From Devosia aurantiaca (lineage in GTDB: Bacteria; Pseudomonadota; Alphaproteobacteria; Rhizobiales; Devosiaceae), in the NCBI RefSeq assembly GCF_011058215.1, contig NZ_JAALFG010000003.1, positions 124,001 through 188,000 on the forward strand: a DNA stretch of 64,000 nt, read 5' to 3'. Under the pieces are notes generated by a model. That model was not told where the DNA came from, did not search any database, and was given only the letters and a program-made list of their open reading frames with translations. How positions within the stretch are numbered: the first letter of the stretch is position 1; every line of letters starts with the position of its first letter. The translations under genes and the position numbers were made by a program. Of the stretch, positions 57,221 to 64,000 are shown piece by piece.

Positions 57221-57424
57221 CTAGCGTTCAAGATCGAAGCGCCGCGCCCAGCGCGGGTCATCGGCAGGGTTCTCGTAATCATCGGCGCCTATATCCCGCC
57301 GCAGATGGTGGGGGAGGCGGAGCAGGTTGAGCTTGCGGCGGCGCTCCGATCCCTCATGGTCTCCCAAGGCAGGAAGGGGCAGTAGCAGTGCTAGAAAACT
57401 GGGCAAGGTGAACATGGCATTCAT
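57221..57424 (-). CDS. Small hypothetical protein divergent from a LysR regulator
   Basis: A 67-residue ORF. The N-terminus MFTLPSFLALLLPLPALG (from an ATG at 57415) could be a membrane or signal segment. The rest is basic and ends LRRDIGADDYENPADDPRW and an Arg-rich tail. LRRDIG recalls the C-terminus of DUF1127 proteins, but I would not assign the family. It is divergent from the LysR gene, a typical target position for such a regulator. Confidence 0.5.
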   Translation of the reverse strand: MNAMFTLPSFLALLLPLPALGDHEGSERRRKLNLLRLPHHLRRDIGADDYENPADDPRWARRFDLER

Positions 57425-57537
57425 TCACTGGCCTTATGGTCAGTGCTCCAATCTGGTTGACTTGGACCAAATCATGCGCCTGACTGCCTGCGCATTCCAA
57501 CCAAACGTCAACGGGGGTGCATAAGGAGGGTTTATGC

Positions 57538-58446
57538 ATGACGCTACCGCCCCTGGCCGCTATCCGGGCCTTCGAGGCCGTTGCCCGTCATCTGAGCTTC
57601 ACCCGCGCCGCCGAAGAACTCGGCATGACGCAGGCAGCGGTCAGCTATCAGATCCGCCTGCTTGAAGAGCGCGTCGGTACGCCTCTTTTCCTGCGCAAGC
57701 CGCGGCAGGTGGAACTGACCGCGGCAGGTTTGCGTCTGGCCCCCGAGGTTGCCCAAGCCTTCGAGCTTCTACGGAGCGGTTTCGCCCGATCGCGCGGCCA
57801 GGTCGATGGCATGCTTGCACTGAGCAGCGTTCCGACCTTTGCCAGCCAGTGGCTGGCACCCAATATCGGGCTGTTCCAGCTTGCCCATCCCGATATTGCA
57901 GTGCGGGTCGAAAGCTCGGGCCATCTTGTCGACTTCGCTGCCGAGGAGTTTGACGCCGTCATCCGCGCCACCAACCACGAGGTCGAGGGTCTGGTCTATC
58001 ATCGGCTGCTCGACGCCGAGTTCGCGCCGATGATCAGCCCCAAGCTCATGGAAGAATACCAGATCCGCGAGCCCCGTGACCTGCTGCGGGTGCCGCAGAT
58101 CACGCCGGACGATCCCTGGTTCATCAAGTGGCTCGAACTCAGCGGCATCGAGCCGCCAAAATTCGACGACCGGCCGTTCAGCCGCCTCGAGTCGCAATAT
58201 ATGGAGGCCGCGGCCGTGGCGGCGGGACGGGGATTTGCCATGATGACGCCGGCCTTCTACCCCGAAGAGATGGCATCAGGCCGCCTCGTGCAGCCCTTTG
58301 AAACCGTAGGCTGGAACGGCCACGCCTATTACCTGGTCTACCCCGAGACACGTCGCAATCAGCCCAAGATCAGGGCGTTCCGAGACTGGATCGTCGACGC
58401 AACGGCCCCGCTCCGGCAATCGCAGCGGGGGATCGCGGTAAAGTAG
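57538..58446 (+). CDS. LysR-family transcriptional regulator (GcvA-like)
   Basis: A 302-residue regulator. The N-terminal HTH is LPPLAAIRAFEAVARHLSFT with RAAEELGMTQAAVSYQIRLL, as in GcvA-type proteins. The effector domain has FASQWLAPNIGLFQLAHPDI and FDAVIRATNHEVEGLVYH. AAGGAGG at 57523-57529 with 8-base spacing selects the ATG at 57538 over the GTG at 57517. The 57425-57516 gap contains dyad-like sequence (TGGTCAGTGCTCCA, TTGGACCAA) suitable for LysR binding. Confidence 0.9.
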   Translation: MTLPPLAAIRAFEAVARHLSFTRAAEELGMTQAAVSYQIRLLEERVGTPLFLRKPRQVELTAAGLRLAPEVAQAFELLRSGFARSRGQVDGMLALSSVPTFASQWLAPNIGLFQLAHPDIAVRVESSGHLVDFAAEEFDAVIRATNHEVEGLVYHRLLDAEFAPMISPKLMEEYQIREPRDLLRVPQITPDDPWFIKWLELSGIEPPKFDDRPFSRLESQYMEAAAVAAGRGFAMMTPAFYPEEMASGRLVQPFETVGWNGHAYYLVYPETRRNQPKIRAFRDWIVDATAPLRQSQRGIAVK

Positions 58447-58474
58447 CGGTTGGACGAATATTGACGATAGCGCG

Positions 58475-58500
58475 GGGCAGTGCCGAGGCACTGCCCGTTT
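58475..58500. terminator. Bidirectional terminator between LysR and outer-membrane genes
   Basis: GGGCAGTGC (58475-58483) pairs perfectly with GCACTGCCC (58488-58496) around CGAG, followed by GTTT. It lies between convergent stops and can serve both genes. Confidence 0.72.
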
Positions 58501-58505
58501 CCCGA

Positions 58506-59192
58506 TCAGAAGTGGAAGTTGACGCCGACCTTGGCGACATGGGTGCCGATGGTCAGATCGTCCGGCGAACCCGCGAGAGTGCCGGCGGGCGCCTGGGTAG
58601 TGCCGAAGTCGGTATAGGCATATTCGGCTTTGACGCTGATGGCGTCGGTAACGGCATATTCTGCGCCTGCGCCGATGGTCCAGCCATAGACAGTGGTCTC
58701 ATAGCGACCGGTCGTGCCGGCAGGGGTTGGAGTGGTCGAAGCGTTAATGCCGCCAGCAGCAAGGCCCAAGGTCCCGAACACCAGGAGGCGGTCGAGCGCT
58801 ACGCCGCCGCGGACCTTGGCGCTGCCGGTCCAGTCGAGACGGCCATTGCACTGGAAGCCCGGTGCGCCTTCACAAGCGTCGCTGCCCTCGATGCCGCTCC
58901 AGGCAATATCGCCTTCAACACCGAGCACGAACATGTCGAACTGCGCGTTGGCACCGACGGTCGCGCCGAGCAGGCCGCCGCGTGTATCGACCGGGCTGAC
59001 GGCACCGGTAGCGGCGATGAAGCTTTCAGGGCGACCACCGCCATAGCCGGCAAAAACGCCTGCGTAGAAACCGCTCCAATCGAAGCCGGCGACGGCAATG
59101 GGTTCGACAGGAGTGTCGATGATCAGATCGGCAGCGTGGGCAGCCGGCATGACGAAGGAGAGAGCAAGCAGAGAGGCGGCAACGCGCTTCAT
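58506..59192 (-). CDS. Outer-membrane beta-barrel protein (Omp25/Opa-like)
   Basis: A 228-residue exported protein. The signal peptide KRVAASLLALSFVMPAAHA has cleavage before ADLIID. The mature protein has alternating b-strands, FDWSGFYAGVFAGYGGGRPE near residue 50, LGATVGANAQFDMFVLGVEG and GYTIGAGAEY-like strands. It ends THVAKVGVNFHF with a terminal Phe, as required for barrel assembly. This matches Omp25/Omp31-type eight-stranded barrels of Hyphomicrobiales. The ATG at 59192 is chosen because it gives a clean signal peptide. Confidence 0.85.
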   Translation of the reverse strand: MKRVAASLLALSFVMPAAHAADLIIDTPVEPIAVAGFDWSGFYAGVFAGYGGGRPESFIAATGAVSPVDTRGGLLGATVGANAQFDMFVLGVEGDIAWSGIEGSDACEGAPGFQCNGRLDWTGSAKVRGGVALDRLLVFGTLGLAAGGINASTTPTPAGTTGRYETTVYGWTIGAGAEYAVTDAISVKAEYAYTDFGTTQAPAGTLAGSPDDLTIGTHVAKVGVNFHF

Positions 59193-59277
59193 GAAATTCA
59201 CCGGAGCCTGAAATATGGTGAACAACAAATGCACGATTATGGTTAATACAGTATTGAGAATAGTTTAGCTGCTGTCG

Positions 59278-60533
59278 CTATTTGATCTCATGCGCTTTCC
59301 GCACCGAGCGGGCCATCAGCCAGACGATGAGCACAACAAAGGGCGCCGCAATCGACAGCGCCATGGTCTTGTCCCAGTGCAAATGCGTCAGAGGCCCTGC
59401 CAGGAGATAGCTGACGATACCGAGAAGGTAGTAGCTGATGGCGATGGTAGAGAGGCCTTCGACGGTGCGCTGCAAAAGGAACTGGCTGCGCGCCGTGCGG
59501 GCGATGTTGTCCAGCAGCGTGGCGTTCTGGACCTGCATATCGACGCCGATACGCACGTTCAAGAGGCCGATGGCGCGCTCGATCTTGCTCGAAAGGACGG
59601 CAAGTCGCTGCTCGATCGCGGCGCAAGTTGCTAGCCCGGGATCGACCCGGTTGCCGATGTAGTGGGTCAACGTCGAACCCCTGTTTGTGCCGGTTTCGCG
59701 CAGGCCGGCGAGGCGGGTGTGGAGCACTTCGCCATAGGCGCGGCCGGCGGCAAAGCGATAGCCGAGCCGCTCGGAAACCTGGCCCGAGCGAACCGAGAGG
59801 CGATGGAGCGCGTCGAGCACGACCTGCGCGCCCTTGGGCGTCGTGGCCTCGGAGAGATCGCCGATTACCTGCGACAGCTCGGTTTCCATTTCGCGCAGGT
59901 CCTGCGAGGCTGCACGGGCAAGCGGAAGGCCAAGTAGGGCCATGTTGCGGTAGGCCTCAACTTCGAGCAGCCGCCGCAACAATATCGAGCGGCGGAGGGT
60001 TGTTAGCCCACCTGCCGCAAACTCGAAGCGGGTGAAGCGATCCCGATCCGGCGTGAAGTCCGTCACAACCTGACCTTTGCCATTGTCCACATCGGACAAG
60101 CAAAGGCTTGGGAGGTTGAAGGCCGGCAGGAGGCGCTCGGGGACGGTTTGATCGGCGATAACGTCGATGCGCATGGCGCCGATCAGCATGCCCTCGCCAA
60201 TGGCATCGAGCCCGATATCGTCCGGCCAGCTTTCCATGTCATCGGGGCGGCGCGCCAGGTGATGGTCACGAACTCGGTGTGGAACTCCCACGTAACTTCA
60301 TGATTTCGCGTACTAAAACTATATTGCCGGCTGCCGGATTGGGGTAGGGCGATGCCGTCGGCGCTGCGAAATGCAGCGAACCGTCCGAAGGCGCGGTGCA
60401 TGGCGCCGGGTTCGCCCGGCATGACCAGCACCAGCCGCCGTACGCGGCAGGCCTCCGGGACAATTTCTACAGGCCTGGCATGGACTTCGTCCATGATGGC
60501 CTGGCGATTGGGGTGGTCGGGTGGAATGTTCAT
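59278..60533 (-). CDS. DUF3422 family membrane protein (one frameshift)
   Basis: A 418-residue protein. The N-terminus IPPDHPNRQAIMDEVHARPV is the DUF3422 signature, followed by EACRVRRLVLVMPGE and TWEFHTEFVTITWRA. The frame breaks in the G4 run at 60244-60247. One base joins PDDMESWPDDIGLDAIGEGM, and the protein continues through a long helical region. Near the C-terminus are TVEGLSTIAISYYLLGIVSY and a second hydrophobic helix before SVRKAHEIK. These two C-terminal membrane helices suggest an inner-membrane anchor. Function unknown. Confidence 0.85.
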
Positions 60534-60712
60534 GGGTCTAAAAAGCGCCGCGTCGTGGCGTCTTGCAATGAGACATTCGACCACGCGTGCTTTTTTCTGC
60601 ACGAGGTCCTGGACCCCTTTGATGAACGCAAGCTGAACCCACCCATCAGAGTGGGTTCAAAGGCCCGTGTGTAGGCGTAGAGCAAGCTCAACGTAGTCAG
60701 GGTATTTTTGAA

Positions 60713-61042
60713 ATGAACAAGGCCCAGGAAAAAGTTCTCGTCGCCACGCTTTGTGGCTTGATCATCACCGCCGCCGCCGGCTTTGCCGTGCAGCCCGCCA
60801 TGGCTGCCGGCTATTCGGTCGAAACGCTGGCCAAGGTCACCGGCGTCGCGCGCTGGGACAAGCTCAATGTCCGCAAATGGCCGGCCAGCTATTCGCGCAA
60901 GGTCGGCAGCTTCGCGCCCGGCGTCCATGTCTGGGTCGAGCGCTGCATCGAGGTCGAGAATAGCGCCGATTGGTGCCTGGTCGATCGCAATGGGACAAGC
61001 GGCTGGGTCAATTCCCGCTACCTGACCCAGGTCGAGGACTGA
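60713..61042 (+). CDS. Exported SH3-domain protein
   Basis: A 109-residue protein with an N-terminal signal or anchor (LVATLCGLIITAAAGFAV, probable cleavage after AMA) and a bacterial SH3 fold. The fold includes KLNVRKWPASYSRKVGSFAP near residue 50, VHVWVERCIEVENSADWCLV and NGTSGWVNSRYL. Two Cys at about 78 and 88 could form a disulfide. Such proteins bind cell-wall or periplasmic partners; the target is unknown. Confidence 0.8.
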   Translation: MNKAQEKVLVATLCGLIITAAAGFAVQPAMAAGYSVETLAKVTGVARWDKLNVRKWPASYSRKVGSFAPGVHVWVERCIEVENSADWCLVDRNGTSGWVNSRYLTQVED

Positions 61043-61113
61043 GCTCAACGCCGCCATGTTGACTTTCCGGTCCGCTCCTTGTTCGTGAAGGTAAGACCCA
61101 CCGGAGATCGCCC

Positions 61114-62118
61114 ATGGACGCCAACCCGATTCTTGCCGAGGCCGTGCGCGGCAACTGGGTTGAAAACCGTCATCGCGGGGCATTCATTATCGTCGACGAC
61201 CAGGGCACGGTGATCGCCTCGAACGGTGACGTCGAGCGACCCGTCTTTCCACGGTCTGCAATCAAGTCGATGCAGGCGCTGGCGATCTTTGACCGGCACG
61301 CGACCGACAAGTTCCACCATACCACCCAGGAGCTGGCCCTCGCCTGCGCCTCCCACCATGGCGAGGACGAGCATGTGGGTAATGTCGCCCATTTTCTTGA
61401 GCGCATGGGGCTCTCGGCCGCCGATCTCGAATGCGGCGCCCATATGCCGACCAATGCCAAGGCGCGAGACGCTTTGCGCGCCAAGGGCGCCGAACCGAGT
61501 GCGTTGCACAACAATTGCTCGGGCAAGCATTCCGGCATGCTAAGCGTCGCCCTCGCCATGGGCGTGCCGACGGCGGGGTATGTTGCGCGCGAGCACGAGG
61601 TGCAGCAGGCGGTTCGGGCCGCGGTCGAATATGTGATCGGCGAAGACCTGACCGAAGATCGCTGCGGCACCGATGGCTGCTCCATCCCTACTTTTGCGGC
61701 GCCGCTGCGCAGCTGGGCCCTCGGCTTTGCCCGCATGACGACGGGCAGGGGGCTCGATGCCGGCCATGCTGCCGGTGCCCAGGCGCTGTTCGATGCCGCG
61801 ACCAGCCATCCCCACCTCGTTGCTGGCACCGGTCACCTCGACACTCTGGTGATGGAGGCCTTTGGCGGTCGGCTGATGCAGAAGGGCGGAGCCGAGGGCG
61901 TCCAGTGCGGCTCGATCCGCGACAAGGGCTGGGGCTATGCGCTCAAATGCGACGATGGCAACATGGCCGCAAGTCACGCCATGATTGCAGCACTCTTGCT
62001 CAAATATGCTGACCCAACGTCAGCTCAGCGCAACGTGTTGGAGCAGTTCGCGTCACAACCAACCAGGAATGTCCGCGGCGCGATCGTGGGTGAGTTGCGG
62101 GCGACCGACGCGTTCTAG
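61114..62118 (+). CDS. L-asparaginase, Rhizobium thermolabile type (ReAV-like)
   Basis: Hydrolyses L-asparagine to aspartate and ammonia. The 334-residue protein belongs to the asparaginase II family PF06089, unrelated to E. coli AnsA/B. Residues known to matter in the R. etli enzyme fall at the same numbers here: Ser48 and Lys51 in FPRSAIKSM, and Cys135 and Lys138 in [12 protein letters not shown]. The conserved [10 protein letters not shown] is at residues 79-88 and the Cys-bearing [13 protein letters not shown] near 187. It stands alone between the SH3 and DUF853 genes. Confidence 0.92.
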   Translation: MDANPILAEAVRGNWVENRHRGAFIIVDDQGTVIASNGDVERPVFPRSAIKSMQALAIFDRHATDKFHHTTQELALACASHHGEDEHVGNVAHFLERMGLSAADLECGAHMPTNAKARDALRAKGAEPSALHNNCSGKHSGMLSVALAMGVPTAGYVAREHEVQQAVRAAVEYVIGEDLTEDRCGTDGCSIPTFAAPLRSWALGFARMTTGRGLDAGHAAGAQALFDAATSHPHLVAGTGHLDTLVMEAFGGRLMQKGGAEGVQCGSIRDKGWGYALKCDDGNMAASHAMIAALLLKYADPTSAQRNVLEQFASQPTRNVRGAIVGELRATDAF

Positions 62119-62171
62119 CCGCGGCGCCTGCCTGCGGCTATAAACGGGCTCGATTTGCGCAAAGGTGCCTT

Positions 62172-63647
62172 ATGCTCGTGGACGACAAAATCTTTCTTGG
62201 CGCGAGTGAACGGCCGGAATACCTGCACCTCAAATATGCCAATCGCCATGGCCTCATCACCGGCGCCACCGGCACCGGTAAAACCGTCACCTTACAAACA
62301 CTTGCAGAGGGCTTCTCGGCGGCCGGCGTCCCGGTTTTTGCCGCCGATATCAAGGGCGACCTTTCAGGCATGTCCAAGCTTGGCCAAGCCCAGGAGTGGC
62401 AGACCAAGCGCGCCGAAGACATCGGCTTCACCGACTACGCCAGCGACGTCTTCCCCACCATGTTCTGGGATCTGTTCGGCGAGCAGGGCCACCCGGTGCG
62501 CGCCACGATCTCGGAAATGGGCCCGGTTCTGCTCAGCCGTATTCTCGACCTCAACGACACTCAGGAAGGCGTGCTGAACATCGCCTTCCGCGTTGCCGAC
62601 GATGATGGTCTTTTGCTGCTGGATTTGAAGGACTTACGCGCGCTGCTGGTCCATATTCAGGAACGCGGCAAGGAGATTTCGAGCCGCTACGGCAATGTCG
62701 CGGCCGCCTCCATTGGCGCTATCCAGCGTCAGCTGCTGATCCTCGAACAGCAGGGCGCCAACAACTTCTTCGGCGAACGCGCGCTCGAGATCGCCGACCT
62801 GATGCGCACCGACACCGATGGCCGTGGTTTCGTTTCGGTTTTGGCAGCAGACCAGCTGATGCAGTCGCCGCGGCTTTATTCAACCTTCCTCCTGTGGCTC
62901 TTGTCCGAGCTGTTCGAAGAGCTTCCGGAAGTGGGCGATATCGAAAAACCCAAGCTGGTCTTCTTCTTCGACGAAGCGCACCTCCTCTTCGACGACGCGC
63001 CCAAGGCGCTGATCGACAAGGTGGAGCAGGTGGTCAAACTCATCCGCTCAAAGGGCGTCGGCGTTTATTTCGTCACGCAGAACCCCGTCGATATCCCGGA
63101 AAGTGTTCTGGCCCAGCTGTCCAATCGCATCCAGCATGCGCTGCGCGCCCATACGCCGCGCGAGCAGAAGGCGGTGCGTGTCGCGGCCGAAACCTTCCGT
63201 CCCAACCCGGCCTTTTCGACCGAAGAAGCGATTACGCAACTTGGCGTCGGCGAAGCGCTGGTTTCGGTGCTGGAGGAAAAGGGCGTGCCATCGATCGTCG
63301 GCCGCACGCTGATCCGCCCGCCATCGGCTCAGGTCGGGCCCATCAGCCGGGCGGAGCGCGATGCGACCATGGCCAATTCTCCGGTCGGCGGTCTTTACGA
63401 CACGGTCATCGATCGCGAGTCGGCATACGAGATCCTGGAGCGCCGGGCGCGCGACAAGCAGTTGGCGACCGAGCGGACGCAGGGTGAAGTCGAAGCCGCG
63501 CGGGCGGAGCGCGCAGCCGCGCCGCGCCGCTCGACAAGGCAAACGCCCGTGGAGGCTGCGGTCAATTCCTTTGCCCGCTCGGTGGCGAACACCTTGGGCC
63601 GTGAAATCATGCGTGGCATCCTTGGCGGCCTGCGAGGAAAACGCTGA
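62172..63647 (+). CDS. DUF853 / HerA-like P-loop ATPase (YjgR-like)
   Basis: A 491-residue predicted ATPase. Walker [20 protein letters not shown] is near residue 33, then [30 protein letters not shown] near 140, and a Walker B-like [20 protein letters not shown] near 265. [20 protein letters not shown] follows, then [14 protein letters not shown] with the arginine-finger region. The C-terminus is charged and Ala/Arg-rich. The fold is that of HerA/FtsK-like motors; the cellular role of DUF853 proteins is not established. Confidence 0.9.
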   Translation: MLVDDKIFLGASERPEYLHLKYANRHGLITGATGTGKTVTLQTLAEGFSAAGVPVFAADIKGDLSGMSKLGQAQEWQTKRAEDIGFTDYASDVFPTMFWDLFGEQGHPVRATISEMGPVLLSRILDLNDTQEGVLNIAFRVADDDGLLLLDLKDLRALLVHIQERGKEISSRYGNVAAASIGAIQRQLLILEQQGANNFFGERALEIADLMRTDTDGRGFVSVLAADQLMQSPRLYSTFLLWLLSELFEELPEVGDIEKPKLVFFFDEAHLLFDDAPKALIDKVEQVVKLIRSKGVGVYFVTQNPVDIPESVLAQLSNRIQHALRAHTPREQKAVRVAAETFRPNPAFSTEEAITQLGVGEALVSVLEEKGVPSIVGRTLIRPPSAQVGPISRAERDATMANSPVGGLYDTVIDRESAYEILERRARDKQLATERTQGEVEAARAERAAAPRRSTRQTPVEAAVNSFARSVANTLGREIMRGILGGLRGKR

Positions 63648-64000
63648 TGGCTGCGCCAGCCGGACCCGTGGTCGCCGTCTTCGCCTCGGATCGGGGCCCG
63701 GGGACCCCGAGCGCGCCAGCATGATGAGCGAATTCGGCATGATCTTCACCCGCAGGGGCGCCAGGATCGTGTGCCTTGCCGAAGATGGCATACTGCCCGT
63801 GCCCTTGATTACGGCAGCGCGCGCCGCCGGTGGCTCGGTGCAGATCATCGCCGATGCCAGTATCGTGCTGCCGCCGGCGCTGTCCGGAGTGCCGATGAGC
63901 GTTGTGCCGGATCGCGCAGAACGCCTTGCAAGTCTTGCGGCTGAGGCGTCGGTCTTCGTCGGACTGCCGGGGTCGCTTGCATCGGTGAGGGCGCTCTTTG
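63647..64000 (+). CDS. Rossmann-fold nucleotide-binding (LOG-like) protein, 5' part (one frameshift)
   Basis: A partial gene overlapping the DUF853 stop (TGATG). It starts [19 protein letters not shown]. The frame breaks in the G4 run at 63700-63703. One base gives DPERASMMSEFGMIFTRRGA, then IVCLAEDGILPVPLITAARA and, at the window edge, SVFVGLPGSLASVRALF. The layout (b-strand start, a GIP-like middle, FVGLPGSLAS) suggests a lysine-decarboxylase-like/LOG or TIGR00725-type fold. The C-terminus is outside the window, so the family is tentative. Confidence 0.55.

Noticed and set aside
1..64000. tRNA, rRNA, prophage or integrative-element genes
   Set aside because: No cloverleaf-type sequence ending in CCA, ribosomal sequence, integrase, phage structural gene or direct-repeat attachment sites were recognised on either strand.

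Overview
The window is a GC-rich, densely coded stretch of an alphaproteobacterial chromosome, most likely Hyphomicrobiales and Devosia-like. The evidence is the gene content: an aerobic cobFGHIJ-LM run, a PaoABC-type molybdenum dehydrogenase, an FnrN-type regulator beside cydDC/cydABX, DUF1127 and DUF3422 proteins, a Rhizobium-type thermolabile asparaginase, and several CgeB-like glycosyltransferases. The genus is an inference. I see no rRNA, tRNA, CRISPR array, integrase or insertion sequence.

Layout. 1-6242: kdpA(partial)BCDE, high-affinity potassium uptake with its sensor kinase and regulator. 6320-10069: a three-subunit Mo/Fe-S/FAD dehydrogenase. 10110-12943: an ArsR/AHSA1 pair, an HD-GYP protein and two small unknown proteins. 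13026-32206: a 19-kb glycan or glycoconjugate region in four transcription blocks. It holds UDP-glucose dehydrogenase and UDP-glucuronate decarboxylase (together UDP-glucose to UDP-xylose), two further epimerases, four glycosyltransferases, an MDR dehydrogenase, a Gfo/Idh/MocA oxidoreductase, a pyruvyl transferase, an FrhB-like Fe-S protein, a glycoside hydrolase with its barrel halves in swapped order, a methyltransferase, a histidine phosphatase, inositol-3-phosphate synthase and a phosphoribosyltransferase-kinase fusion. 32294-34492: a Crp-type regulator, a response regulator, a DUF1003 protein and a small protein. 34617-40677: cobalamin corrin-ring genes with cobK absent and cobG interrupted by a palindromic repeat. 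40786-45926: a periplasmic DUF305 protein under a CueR-type promoter, then a LacI-controlled sugar ABC transporter. 46169-48971: copZ-cueR-copA copper efflux. 49124-56240: fnr, cydDC and cydABX around a perfect FNR box. 56494-64000: DUF1127 protein, YbaK deacylase, LysR regulator, outer-membrane barrel, DUF3422, SH3 protein, asparaginase, DUF853 ATPase and a partial Rossmann-type gene.

A technical feature dominates interpretation. Eighteen otherwise normal, conserved genes carry 21 frame disruptions, 19 net losses and 2 gains, nearly all in short C/G/A/T runs. Restoring one base in each gives full-length proteins of normal size. The pattern looks like residual sequencing or assembly error, not gene decay, so I annotate these as single CDSs and state where the frame breaks.

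Regulatory logic visible in the DNA: CueR-type promoters with 19-bp spacers precede both copA and the DUF305 gene; one FNR box lies between cydDC and cydABX, next to an FNR-family gene; and two 14-bp LacI-type operators precede the sugar transporter.
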